DNA of 64,000 nucleotides from Lactobacillus sp. (GTDB lineage Bacteria; Bacillota; Bacilli; Lactobacillales; Lactobacillaceae), in contig JAUMUC010000001.1 in assembly GCA_030530865.1 (NCBI GenBank), positions 62,001 through 126,000 on the forward strand, in the 5' to 3' direction. Shown one piece after another: positions 35,447 to 43,487 of the stretch (position 1 is its first letter; each line of letters starts with the position of its first letter). The notes under the pieces were generated by a model. That model was given only the letters and a program-made list of their open reading frames with translations, was not told where the DNA came from and made no database searches. Both the position numbers and the translations under genes were made by a program.

Positions 35447-35475
35447 TTGAAATTTTGAAATTAACTTTGTAGAAT
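35447..35475 (+). promoter_or_regulatory. promoter of the 58-residue gene
   Basis: TTGAAA at 35447-35452, 17-base spacer, TAGAAT at 35470-35475. It is back-to-back with the clpE promoter and adjoins the CIRCE element. Confidence 0.6.
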
Positions 35476-35501
35476 TGTTATATCAAAAAAGGAGAAAGAA
35501 C

Positions 35502-35678
35502 ATGGACTTTTTGCATATATTAGATCAATTAGCAGATGGAGAATTAGACCAATATGAAGTCTCCCCAGAAGATGCTTTTGAGTTTCAACAAGCACTACGT
35601 AATTATGGTAGAAAACAAAACATTGTTGGCACCGCTGTCAGAGGTGGTAAGATAATTTATAGGGGTAGCGAATCTTAA
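35502..35678 (+). CDS. uncharacterised 58-residue protein divergent from clpE
   Basis: I do not recognise this protein. It is acidic at the N-terminus (FLHILDQLADGELDQYEVSPEDAFEF) and basic with a beta-like end (RNYGRKQNIVGTAVRGGKIIYRG), with no membrane helix. An AAGGAGAAAG site and ATG at 35502 are well placed, and a TTGAAA-17-TAGAAT promoter precedes it, so it is probably real. It shares an intergenic region and a CIRCE element with clpE, which hints at heat-shock co-regulation. It could be an adaptor or stress peptide, but nothing shows this directly. Confidence 0.65.
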   Translation: MDFLHILDQLADGELDQYEVSPEDAFEFQQALRNYGRKQNIVGTAVRGGKIIYRGSES

Positions 35679-35698
35679 TTTCATTACTCTCACATGAT

Positions 35699-35712
35699 AG
35701 ATAACGTTTACA
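35699..35712 (+). promoter_or_regulatory. cre-like site upstream of ptsH
   Basis: AGATAACGTTTACA fits the CcpA consensus TGWNANCGNTNWCA at all fixed positions but the first. It lies just upstream of the proposed -35, a position compatible with activation. Confidence 0.6.
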
Positions 35713-35719
35713 TTATGTG

Positions 35720-35748
35720 TGGACGGAAACACTAAAAAGTGTTAAGAT
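35720..35748 (+). promoter_or_regulatory. promoter of the ptsHI operon
   Basis: TGGACG (35720-35725), 17-base spacer, TAAGAT (35743-35748) with a TG extension. The spacer contains a perfect AACACT-AAAA-AGTGTT inverted repeat (35728-35743). Confidence 0.5.
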
Positions 35749-35841
35749 ACAAGAGTCAGGTTATAATTCAAGACAATTGGCAAGTTGCCTACTTATAACC
35801 AATTAAAAAATACAAATAGATATACTAAGGAGATTTTTAAC

Positions 35842-36108
35842 ATGGAATCACGCGAATTTCACATTATTGCAGAAACAGGTATCCACGCTCGTCCAGCTAC
35901 TTTATTAGTTCAAGCTGCTTCAAAGTTTGGCTCAGATGTTAACTTGGAATTTAACGGTAAGTCAGTTAACTTGAAGTCAATCATGGGTGTTATGTCATTA
36001 GGTGTTGGTAAGGACGCTACTGTGACTATCTCAGCTGAAGGTGACGACGAAAAGGACGCTATCGAAGCAATCGCAGAAACAATGACTAAAGAAGGACTTG
36101 CAGAATAA
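35842..36108 (+). CDS. ptsH: phosphocarrier protein HPr
   Basis: The 88-residue protein has the PEP-dependent phosphorylation site His15 in [10 protein letters not shown] and the HPr-kinase site Ser46 in [11 protein letters not shown]. It passes phosphate from enzyme I to sugar-specific EII proteins and, as HPr-Ser-P, is the CcpA co-regulator. ATG 35842 follows AAGGAG; an upstream in-frame start at 35785 would add 19 unsupported residues. It overlaps ptsI by one base. Confidence 0.97.
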   Translation: MESREFHIIAETGIHARPATLLVQAASKFGSDVNLEFNGKSVNLKSIMGVMSLGVGKDATVTISAEGDDEKDAIEAIAETMTKEGLAE

Positions 36109-37835
36109 TGAAGAAAATTAACGGGATTGCAGCTAGTGACGGAATTGCCGTAGCACCTGCTTACTTACTCGTTGAGCCAGATTTATCATTCACAGAATCA
36201 AGTGTTTCAGATGTTGAAGCTGAAGTGGCTCGCTTTAAAAAGGCCGTAGCTGATTCTCAAAGTGATGTAGAAAAGATTAAAGAAATTGCTAAGAAGAGCT
36301 TGGGTGAAGAAGAAGCTCAAGTGTTTGATGCTCACTTAATGATCTTGATGGACCCTGAATTTACAGGTGCTATTTCTACTGAAATCGAAAACTCAAAGAT
36401 CAATGCTGAAGCAGCATTAGACAAGACTAGCAAGACTTTCATCACTATGTTTGAAGGTATGACTGATAATCCTTACATGCAAGAACGTGCAGCTGACATT
36501 CGCGATGTTTCTAAGCGAATGATGGCTCACCTTCTTAATAAGGAATTGACAAATCCTGCAGCAATCGACCACGAAGTAGTCGTTGTTGCTCACGATTTGA
36601 CTCCAAGTGATACTGCTCAATTGAACAAGAAGTACGTTAAGGGATTCATCACTGATATCGGTGGTAGAACTGCTCACTCAGCTATTATGGCTAGATCATT
36701 AGAATTGCCAGCAGTTGTTGGGACTGAAACAATTACTAGCGATGTTAAAAATGGTCAAATGCTTGTCTGTGACGGCTTGAGTGGTGTTGCAGTTGTTGAT
36801 CCAACTGACGATGAAATCGCTGACTACAAGAAGAAGGGTCAAGCTTTCCTTGACCAAAAAGCTGAATGGCAAAAACTTAAGAATGAACCATCAGTTACTG
36901 CAGATGGTAAGAAGTTTATTATTGCCGCTAATATCGGTACTCCAGATGATATGGCTGGTGTGCATGATAACGGTGCTGAAGCAGTTGGTTTGTATAGAAC
37001 TGAATTCTTATACATGGATTCAAGTGACTTCCCAACTGAAGACCAACAATTTGAAGCTTACAAGAGTGTAATTGAAGGCATGGATGGTAAGCCAGTTGTT
37101 ATCCGTACTATGGATATCGGTGGTGACAAGCACCTTGATTACTGGGAATTGCCAGATGAAATGAACCCATTCTTGGGTATCAGAGCAATTCGTTTGTCAT
37201 TGAAGAACAAAGAAATCTTCAAGACTCAATTGCGTGCTTTACTTAGAGCATCAGCCTACGGTAAGCTTTGCATCATGTTCCCAATGATCGGTACTTTGGA
37301 AGAATTGAGACAAGCTAAGGCTGTTCTTAATGAAGAAAAAGAAAAGCTTGTTAGTGAAGGTACTAAGATTGGTGACTACGAAGTTGGTATGATGATCGAA
37401 GTTCCTGCAGCAGCAATGCTTGCAGACCAATTCGCTAAGGAAGTTGACTTCTTCTCAATCGGTACTAATGACTTGATCCAATACACTATGGCAGCTGACC
37501 GTGGTAACGATGGATTGTCATACTTGTACCAACCATATCACCCAGCAGTTTTGCGTTTGATTAAGCATACTATTGACTCAGCTCACAAGGCTGGTATTTG
37601 GGTAGGTATGTGTGGTGAAGCAGCCGGAGATGCAACTATGTTCCCAATTCTTTTAGCAATGGGACTAGATGAATACTCAATGTCTGCTACTTCAATTTTA
37701 CGAATCAGAAGTGAAATGAAGAAGATCAACACTGCTGACTTAGCTGGTTTAGCTGATAAGGCAATCAATGAATCACAAACTAACGCTGATAATGAAAAGT
37801 TAGTTGCTGATTTCATGAGTAAATACAGCAAATAA
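36108..37835 (+). CDS. ptsI: phosphoenolpyruvate-protein phosphotransferase (enzyme I)
   Basis: The 575-residue protein has the phosphorylated His in [19 protein letters not shown] near 190, the PEP-binding [10 protein letters not shown] and [14 protein letters not shown], and [16 protein letters not shown] near 455, ending in MCGEAAGD. It starts the PTS cascade by transferring phosphate from PEP to HPr. TAATG coupling to ptsH and a terminator after it define a two-gene operon. The orphan EIIC at 4.7 kb could depend on it. Confidence 0.97.
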   Translation: MKKINGIAASDGIAVAPAYLLVEPDLSFTESSVSDVEAEVARFKKAVADSQSDVEKIKEIAKKSLGEEEAQVFDAHLMILMDPEFTGAISTEIENSKINAEAALDKTSKTFITMFEGMTDNPYMQERAADIRDVSKRMMAHLLNKELTNPAAIDHEVVVVAHDLTPSDTAQLNKKYVKGFITDIGGRTAHSAIMARSLELPAVVGTETITSDVKNGQMLVCDGLSGVAVVDPTDDEIADYKKKGQAFLDQKAEWQKLKNEPSVTADGKKFIIAANIGTPDDMAGVHDNGAEAVGLYRTEFLYMDSSDFPTEDQQFEAYKSVIEGMDGKPVVIRTMDIGGDKHLDYWELPDEMNPFLGIRAIRLSLKNKEIFKTQLRALLRASAYGKLCIMFPMIGTLEELRQAKAVLNEEKEKLVSEGTKIGDYEVGMMIEVPAAAMLADQFAKEVDFFSIGTNDLIQYTMAADRGNDGLSYLYQPYHPAVLRLIKHTIDSAHKAGIWVGMCGEAAGDATMFPILLAMGLDEYSMSATSILRIRSEMKKINTADLAGLADKAINESQTNADNEKLVADFMSKYSK

Positions 37836-37838
37836 TCA

Positions 37839-37864
37839 AAGGAGAGCGATAAGCTCTTCTTTTT
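37839..37864 (+). terminator. rho-independent terminator after ptsI
   Basis: AAGGAGAGC / GCTCTTCTT stem (one G-U) with a GATAA loop, then T run. Confidence 0.8.
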
Positions 37865-37952
37865 GTTTCTTTAACTTTACTAATATTTAATATATTTTTA
37901 TTTACATTAGCTATATAATAGTAAGTAAGATAGTAAAAGGAGTGTGATTTAA

Positions 37953-38348
37953 ATGGTAAATTTATACGTTACGCCAAGTTGCAACTCTTGTCGTAAGGCT
38001 AAAGAATGGCTTAAGCAACATAATATTCCTTTTAAAGAAAGAAATATTTTAAACGAACCACTTACCCGAAAAGAATTACTTGATGTGCTTCGTTTAACAG
38101 AAAATGGCACCGAAGATATCATTTCAACGCGCTCAATGGAATTTAAAGAATTGAACTTAGATCTTGACGATCTTTCAATTGATCAATTACTTAATTTTAT
38201 TGAAAAGCATTCTGGAATTTTACGTCGTCCAATTATTGTTGACGATCGTCGTTTACAAGTTGGCTACAAGGAAGAAGAAATTCGTCGTTTCTTGCCAAGA
38301 TCTGTGCGTCGCCTAGAGTTAGCTAAAGCAAGTATGTTTGCAGACTAA
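37953..38348 (+). CDS. spx: transcriptional regulator Spx
   Basis: The 131-residue ArsC-like protein has the redox CxxC switch (C10-NS-C13), the conserved TENGTEDIISTRS segment with the Gly that contacts RNA polymerase alpha-CTD, and LLRRPIIVDDRRLQVGY followed by IRRFLPRSVR. Spx binds the alpha subunit and redirects transcription under thiol stress, and is normally degraded through ClpXP with YjbH. A TATAAT at 37914-37919 and AAAGGAG precede the ATG. It is followed by its own terminator, mecA and, 1.5 kb on, a yjbH homologue. Confidence 0.95.
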   Translation: MVNLYVTPSCNSCRKAKEWLKQHNIPFKERNILNEPLTRKELLDVLRLTENGTEDIISTRSMEFKELNLDLDDLSIDQLLNFIEKHSGILRRPIIVDDRRLQVGYKEEEIRRFLPRSVRRLELAKASMFAD

Positions 38349-38355
38349 TCGAATT

Positions 38356-38384
38356 AAGTGCTAGTGTTTGCTAGCACTTTTTTT
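38356..38384 (+). terminator. rho-independent terminator after spx
   Basis: AAGTGCTAG / CTAGCACTT perfect stem, six-base loop, T run. Confidence 0.92.
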
Positions 38385-38423
38385 ATTAGTTATAATAGAT
38401 GAAAGATAAGTGAGGTGAGGCAG

Positions 38424-39020
38424 ATGGAAATTCAGCATATTAATGCGAATACTATTAAGATTAAATTGACTAATGAAGAATTGAACCAACGTGGCTTGAA
38501 GATGCTTGATTTGTTCAATAACCAAAGAAAAGTGCAAGATTTCTTTATGAAGATTCTTGATGAAGCTGATTTGGGTGAAGAATTTAGTCAAAACGAACCC
38601 TTAACGTTCCAAGTAATGCCACAACCTAATGGTTTAGATTTGTTAGTGACCAAGAATGCTGGCCAAGTGCCACCAGTTCCTCAAGTTGAACAGAATCAAT
38701 TTACTGTTGATTGGGATCGAAAAGAGTACTTATTTAGTACAACTGATTTCGGTAACATTCTAGGCTTGGTGGATTCTTTACAAATGGATGGACTTGCTTC
38801 GAGCCTATATTATGATGGCCAAAAATTCTATTTGGATCTAGCATTTTTGGACGATGATCCAACCGTATTAAGCACACGGGAAGTTTGGATGATTGCAAGC
38901 CAATTCTGCGAATTTGTTGATCCAAAGGAAAATGACAATATTAAGCTTAATAGTCAAACAGTGCTTGAACGCGATGCGTTAGGAACTATTAGTGAACAAA
39001 TTACTGATCGGAATTCTTAG
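38424..39020 (+). CDS. mecA: adaptor protein MecA
   Basis: The 198-residue protein begins MEIQHINANTIKIKLTNEEL, the substrate-binding N-terminal domain of MecA. An acidic/Pro linker follows (about 75-105), then a C-terminal domain (YLFSTTDFGNILGLVDSL to the end) that docks on a Clp ATPase. It targets proteins such as ComK to ClpCP in relatives. It is somewhat shorter than Bacillus MecA. ATG 38424 follows GAGGTGAGG; the GTG at 38415 is inside that site. The stop codon lies in the loop of the terminator hairpin. Confidence 0.93.
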   Translation: MEIQHINANTIKIKLTNEELNQRGLKMLDLFNNQRKVQDFFMKILDEADLGEEFSQNEPLTFQVMPQPNGLDLLVTKNAGQVPPVPQVEQNQFTVDWDRKEYLFSTTDFGNILGLVDSLQMDGLASSLYYDGQKFYLDLAFLDDDPTVLSTREVWMIASQFCEFVDPKENDNIKLNSQTVLERDALGTISEQITDRNS

Positions 39021-39035
39021 AATTCCGATTTTTTT
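39007..39035 (+). terminator. terminator overlapping the mecA stop codon
   Basis: ATCGGAATTC / GAATTCCGAT perfect 10-bp stem with a TTA loop and six T. The upstream arm encodes the last mecA codons. Confidence 0.92.
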
Positions 39036-39083
39036 GTGAAAAAATAAAAATTCTTGCGTAATACCTCTTAGGAGGCGATTACC

Positions 39084-39920
39084 ATGTATGCAGCATTATC
39101 TAATGAAAAACTGGTTTTGGCGATGCAGGAGGCACAAAAGTGGCCAAAAATTAGTCATGATTATCGATGTCCACATTGCCACAAGGCGGTGATGTTGGTT
39201 TTGTCTGAAACTAAGGCTGCCTTTTTTCGACATGTTTCTCAAAATACCAATCTGTATGGCGAAAAGGAAGAACATCATCTTTTGAAAATGCAGTTAACGG
39301 CGGCATTGATTGCGTTGGGTTATCCGGCTCGGCCAGAGGTTCCACTTGCAAATGGTGAAATTCGAGCAGATGTGTTAGCTAATGAAAAACTGGCTTTTGA
39401 AATTCAATGTGCACCATTAGATGACGAAGAATATCGAAGACGGCATCAATCTTATCAGTCGATTCATGTGCAAGATATTTGGATTGTGGGGCACCGCCAT
39501 TTTTTAGGTAAAAAATTCAAGGCGAGTCAGATTAAGTATTTTCGAACTAATCGGCAATGGGGAGATTATTATCTAGAGGGGCATTTACAAGAACAAGTGC
39601 TTTATCTTAAATATAATGTGCAATTAGAACCTTTAAGAAATCGAACCAGATATTGTTTAGCTAAGTTTTCTTTAGATGAAAAAGGGATTGAAAGACTTTG
39701 GCAATTTAAACCTCGCCTTTATGCATATCGAGCAAATATTGCTGTTCAAAAGTCTTATCTACGAGAACAGATCAAAAGAAAAACGCAATGGGGTTTAGCC
39801 ATTGCGCAATTTTTGTATGAACACCGGCAAACAGTTGATGATTTGCCTGATGCTGTTTTTACCAAGTGGCGTCGTCCTTATAGTAGACGCAGCTTGCGAA
39901 GTGAATATTTTGATGAATGA
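39084..39920 (+). CDS. coiA: competence protein CoiA
   Basis: The 278-residue protein has an N-terminal zinc-binding YRCPHCHKAV (about 28-37), then FFRHVSQ and a nuclease-like region with EEHHLLKMQL, IRADVLANEKLAFEIQ (a PD-(D/E)xK-type D...ExQ core) near 95-110. CoiA acts in recombination of incoming DNA during transformation. Length is a little short of Streptococcus CoiA. AGGAGGCGATT precedes the ATG. The 3' end overlaps the convergent yjbH gene by 43 bases, both C-termini being coded on opposite strands. Confidence 0.9.
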   Translation: MYAALSNEKLVLAMQEAQKWPKISHDYRCPHCHKAVMLVLSETKAAFFRHVSQNTNLYGEKEEHHLLKMQLTAALIALGYPARPEVPLANGEIRADVLANEKLAFEIQCAPLDDEEYRRRHQSYQSIHVQDIWIVGHRHFLGKKFKASQIKYFRTNRQWGDYYLEGHLQEQVLYLKYNVQLEPLRNRTRYCLAKFSLDEKGIERLWQFKPRLYAYRANIAVQKSYLREQIKRKTQWGLAIAQFLYEHRQTVDDLPDAVFTKWRRPYSRRSLRSEYFDE

Positions 39921-40489
39921 GGATTATAACTATGGTTAGAAAAGATTTCCATCAGGTCATTACAATCGATTTTTCCATCAATCAAAGTGCCTTGATCCTC
40001 TTCAAGGTCAAAGATAACTGTTGTTGGGACACTTTCAATGTGCCAAAGTTCAGCTAATTCTTGATCTTTATCAATAGAATCAGCCACCTCCGCTGAGTCG
40101 AGTAATTCATGAATGTCGTTAATGTCTAAGTGCAATTTGCGACAAACTTCGTCAAAGAAAATAAAATAGCAACTACTACAGTCATTTTTTAGTGAATCTT
40201 GCACCGTAGCTAAGAAATTACGAGCTGCTCTATTTCCATAGTTGAATTTGATTGCATGGTAGTAATGCAAGGCTTTACAAGCAAGTTGTGTATAAGCCAC
40301 GGGATGATCAATTTTTTCGCAATTCAAACGGCGATGTTTAATGTCAGCGATAATTGCTTGTTGATTTACCAAAGGAATGTAATGTAAGCTGATCTTTAAA
40401 TTTAATTCGTCGGTTGCCAAACGGGTTTGGCATTCAACGTCGTAGCAATAAATTCCAATGGGATTTACGAATAAGTAGACTTCGAACAT
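39878..40489 (-). CDS. YjbH/SpxH-like DsbA-fold adaptor
   Basis: The 203-residue protein begins MFEVYLFVNPIGIYCYDVE, matching the start of the YjbH family (thioredoxin-like, FVxPxxxxCxxxE). A long helical insert and a late cis-Pro segment SVPTTVIFDLE near 165 follow. The usual second Cys of the active site is missing. YjbH delivers Spx to ClpXP in Bacillus and Staphylococcus, and spx lies 1.6 kb upstream here. ATG 40489 has TTAGGAG upstream that overlaps the stop of the CYTH gene. The longer frame from 40531 would add 14 residues inside that gene. Confidence 0.82.
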   Translation of the reverse strand: MFEVYLFVNPIGIYCYDVECQTRLATDELNLKISLHYIPLVNQQAIIADIKHRRLNCEKIDHPVAYTQLACKALHYYHAIKFNYGNRAARNFLATVQDSLKNDCSSCYFIFFDEVCRKLHLDINDIHELLDSAEVADSIDKDQELAELWHIESVPTTVIFDLEEDQGTLIDGKIDCNDLMEIFSNHSYNPHSSKYSLRKLRLL

Positions 40490-40499
40490 AGTAGGACTC

Positions 40500-41102
40500 C
40501 TAACGAGCCGCATTCTTATATGCACGGCCAATTTTGCTTTGATTAGCAGTTAATGAGTTAATTTCAAATTTGAATTGAGCGGTTAATTTTGCCAATGTCC
40601 GCTCGATGTCTTTGCAATTATTATTTTCAATTTCTAATTCATAGTCAAGCAATTTGTTTGGATAGCTTGTTTGGTCCAAAGTAAGTTCGACATGTTCGGG
40701 GCCGTCTAGCAAGTAACGGTGCGTTTTTGACCAAGTTTGGTTGATAAATTTTTCACCAGCAAAATGTTGAGCTAAAAATTCGCCGACTTCACCTGGAAAA
40801 GAGCCTTGTCCTTGAATCAATTGCTCAGCTTGTTCCAATGAAAGATCGGTGTTGATTTCAATCGCCTCATGATAAGTAGCTTGCAATTGGTGATTGGCAG
40901 GAACCTTCAAAGTAGCTTCGGCCTTATCGGGAAATTTACGAATGCGAAAGGCGATGCGGTGTGTTTTTAAAATTTTATCTGCCGTATCAAAGTAGTAATT
41001 GGCCTGGTTAATTTCAACTTTCGTTGGAAAAGATTTTAATATTTCTTTAAACACAGCTTCTTCTAGAAGAGTCTTTGATTCTATTTCACGATTTTTAGGC
41101 AT
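40500..41102 (-). CDS. CYTH domain protein (YjbK-like)
   Basis: The 200-residue protein starts with the CYTH signature EIESK (ExExK, residues 6-10) and has the alternating charged strands of the triphosphate tunnel fold: NYYFDTAD, RIAFRIRKF, AEATLKVP, VELTLDQTSY and YELEIENN. Such enzymes hydrolyse inorganic or organic triphosphates; the substrate here is unknown. AAGGGAG precedes the ATG. It is cotranscribed with yjbH and divergent from relQ, the same neighbourhood as yjbH-yjbK-yjbM in Bacillus. Confidence 0.88.
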   Translation of the reverse strand: MPKNREIESKTLLEEAVFKEILKSFPTKVEINQANYYFDTADKILKTHRIAFRIRKFPDKAEATLKVPANHQLQATYHEAIEINTDLSLEQAEQLIQGQGSFPGEVGEFLAQHFAGEKFINQTWSKTHRYLLDGPEHVELTLDQTSYPNKLLDYELEIENNNCKDIERTLAKLTAQFKFEINSLTANQSKIGRAYKNAAR

Positions 41103-41184
41103 CTGACATGCTCCCTTTTATAATTATTTATTCTAATGGTAATATGCTAAAATTAATAAGTAAACTAAGAAGGGATGATAGAAA

Positions 41185-41811
41185 TTGCAAATAGATTGGG
41201 AGAAATTCCTTTGGCCCTACGAAGAAGCGGTCAATGAACTTAAAATTAAATTTCGCAGTTTGCGGCAAAGTTTTACTGTTAATGGCGAACATAGTCCAAT
41301 TGAATTTGTAGTGGGCAGAGTCAAGGCCATTTCTTCAATCGAAGAAAAGATGGATCGCCGAATTATCAGTCCAGAAGTGATTGAAACTGATATGCAAGAC
41401 ATTGCCGGCATTCGCATCGTTTGTCAATTCGTTGAAGATATCTATCGCGTAGTTGATTTGATTCATAAGCGTGAAGATATGACAGTGGTTGAAGAACGTG
41501 ATTACGTTAAAAATGCTAAGCCTTCAGGATATCGTTCTTATCATCTTGTGATTAAGTATAATGTTGAACTTCCTGACGGAAACAAATCAGTAATTTGTGA
41601 AATTCAAATACGGACAATGGCCATGAACTTCTGGGCCACTGTTGAACATACTTTGAACTACAAGTACCAAGGTGATTATCCAGATGACGTGCAAGAACGT
41701 CTAAGAAAGACTGCAGAAGCAGCTTTTCAATTGGATGAAGAAATGGCACAAATTCATGAAGAAGTCAAAGAAGCTCAAAAGTTCTTTAATCAACAGAGGA
41801 CAAATCAATGA
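41185..41811 (+). CDS. relQ: small alarmone synthetase RelQ (GTP pyrophosphokinase)
   Basis: The 208-residue protein is a stand-alone RelA/SpoT synthetase domain: FVVGRVKAISSIEEKM near 40, DIAGIRIVCQFVEDIY near 72, the GTP-contact region NAKPSGYRSYHLVIKYN near 112, and EIQIRTMAMNFWATVEH near 140. It makes (p)ppGpp from GTP/GDP and ATP without a hydrolase domain. The start appears to be TTG at 41185, behind AGGGATG. It overlaps nadK by four bases (ATGA). Confidence 0.94.
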   Translation: MQIDWEKFLWPYEEAVNELKIKFRSLRQSFTVNGEHSPIEFVVGRVKAISSIEEKMDRRIISPEVIETDMQDIAGIRIVCQFVEDIYRVVDLIHKREDMTVVEERDYVKNAKPSGYRSYHLVIKYNVELPDGNKSVICEIQIRTMAMNFWATVEHTLNYKYQGDYPDDVQERLRKTAEAAFQLDEEMAQIHEEVKEAQKFFNQQRTNQ

Positions 41812-42611
41812 AAATAGCAATTGTGCATAATGACCAAGATAAATCTTTGGGCGTTGTTAAAAATTTAAAAGAGCTAATTCAAAATGCTGGATTAACTCTC
41901 GATAATCAATATCCAGATATTGTGATTACTGTTGGTGGAGATGGAACTTTTATTTCTGCAGTTCATAAATACTTTGATCAGATTGATTCAGTCAGATTTA
42001 TCGGAATTCACACTGGTCATTTGGGCTTTTATACCGATTGGCGAAATTATGATATCGATAAAATGATTCAAGTTTTGCGAAATGATCAAGCAGAAACAGT
42101 TGATTATCCGATTTTAGAAATTACTGCTAAGACTAGTGATGGTGAGCATGTTTTTTATGCGGTCAACGAAGCTGTTGTTAAACGCAGTGTGAAGACGCTA
42201 GAAGCTGATGTTTATATCGGTAATACTATCTTAGAAAATTTCCGTGGCGATGGCATGTGTGTTTCAACGCCAATGGGATCAACTGCTTATAATAAATCAC
42301 TTGGTGGAGCAGTTATTGAGCCAACCTTGCGGGCTATGCAATTAACTGAGATTGCCTCAATTAACAGTCAAGTCTTCACGACCGTGAATGCCCCTGTGGT
42401 GGTAGCACCAGATTCTGAAATTATTATCAAAACTAAACCCGCTGAAGATTTAATTTTAACGTGTGATGGTAAAGTGGTGGCCCAAAACGATATTTTGGAA
42501 CTATCTTACAAGATTAGTCACCATCATCTGCAATTCGATCGTTTTGGTCACAACAACTTTTGGACGCGAGTTAAAGAATCATTTATTGGATTGCCACATG
42601 CAAGTATTTAA
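41808..42611 (+). CDS. nadK: NAD kinase
   Basis: The 267-residue protein has the catalytic TVGGDGTFISA (about 43-53), the FIGIHTGHLGFYTDW segment, NEAVVKR and CVSTPMGSTAYNKSLGG, all diagnostic. It phosphorylates NAD to NADP in the cytoplasm. It is coupled to relQ by ATGA and overlaps the pseudouridine synthase gene by 14 bases. Confidence 0.97.
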   Translation: MKIAIVHNDQDKSLGVVKNLKELIQNAGLTLDNQYPDIVITVGGDGTFISAVHKYFDQIDSVRFIGIHTGHLGFYTDWRNYDIDKMIQVLRNDQAETVDYPILEITAKTSDGEHVFYAVNEAVVKRSVKTLEADVYIGNTILENFRGDGMCVSTPMGSTAYNKSLGGAVIEPTLRAMQLTEIASINSQVFTTVNAPVVVAPDSEIIIKTKPAEDLILTCDGKVVAQNDILELSYKISHHHLQFDRFGHNNFWTRVKESFIGLPHASI

Positions 42612-43470
42612 ATTCGAAGTAACGGAGCAGGATCACCGCCAATTAGCAAATTTTTTGAAGAGTAAGGGCTTTTCGAAAAAGGCAATTTTGACAGCTAGAC
42701 ATCATGGTGGCTTAATTTTAGTTAATCAGAAGCGTCGCATGACCAATTTTCGTTTGAAAAAGGGTGATGTGGTACATTTTGTGGCTGGTGAAGAAAAGCA
42801 TAATCCTTACTTGAAGGCTAATAATGCTCCACTTGAGGTCGTTTATGAAACGGATAATTATGTGATTATCAATAAGCCGGCTGGTTTGTTAACGATTCCG
42901 TCACGCTATGAAGATGATGATAGTGTCGTAAATCGTTTACTTCATTATTTGCCTAATCAAAAGCCCCATGTGATTACTCGGCTTGATCGTGACACTAGTG
43001 GTTTAGTGTTAGTGGGAAAAACCGCAATTTGTCATGCACGCTTTAGTAAGCATAATTTCACTAAAAAATACCACGCAGTTGTGCATGGTATTTTTGATCA
43101 AAAAACTGGCTTGATTGATGCACCGATTGCCAAAGAAGGCGATGGTGTAAAACGTGTAGTTAGAGTAGATGGAAAAGCTAGTCAGACAAAATATCGGGTG
43201 ATTGCGACTGCTAAAGATGCCAGTTTAGTTGAGTTATCTTTATTGACGGGAAGAACTCATCAAATTAGAGTTCACATGTCTTACCTGGGACACCCCTTGT
43301 TTGGGGATGTGCTGTATGGTGGGCAAGATACTTTTCAAAGACAAGCATTACACTGCTTTTATTTAGCTTTTACCGATCCTTTTACTAAAAAAGATGTCAA
43401 AATTGCGATACCAGACGCAAGCGACATGGTCTCATTATGCCAAGAATTAAAAATAAGCCAAGCTGACTAG
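42598..43470 (+). CDS. RluA/RluD-family pseudouridine synthase
   Basis: The 290-residue protein has the catalytic motif ITRLDRDTSGLVLVGKT near 127, the NKPAGLLTIPS segment near 98, LLTGRTHQIRVHMSYLGHPLFGDVLYGG near 220, and an S4-like N-terminal part (FLKSKGFSKKAI). It isomerises uridines in rRNA or tRNA; the site is not determined. The ATG at 42598 lies inside the end of nadK. A longer frame from 42463 would only add residues from an alternative frame of nadK. Confidence 0.93.
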   Translation: MQVFKFEVTEQDHRQLANFLKSKGFSKKAILTARHHGGLILVNQKRRMTNFRLKKGDVVHFVAGEEKHNPYLKANNAPLEVVYETDNYVIINKPAGLLTIPSRYEDDDSVVNRLLHYLPNQKPHVITRLDRDTSGLVLVGKTAICHARFSKHNFTKKYHAVVHGIFDQKTGLIDAPIAKEGDGVKRVVRVDGKASQTKYRVIATAKDASLVELSLLTGRTHQIRVHMSYLGHPLFGDVLYGGQDTFQRQALHCFYLAFTDPFTKKDVKIAIPDASDMVSLCQELKISQAD

Positions 43471-43487
43471 CTTGGCTTATTTGTTTA
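43451..43487. terminator. bidirectional terminator after the pseudouridine synthase and lactonase genes
   Basis: Perfect 14-bp stem AAATAAGCCAAGCT / AGCTTGGCTTATTT with GACT loop between convergent genes. Confidence 0.88.

Noticed and set aside
36781-37071. 96-residue frame inside ptsI
   Set aside because: Alternate-frame shadow of the enzyme I coding region; the composition is not protein-like and no start signal is seen.
42463-42597. N-terminal extension of the pseudouridine synthase
   Set aside because: These 45 codons are an alternate frame of nadK; the S4-like start matches ATG 42598.
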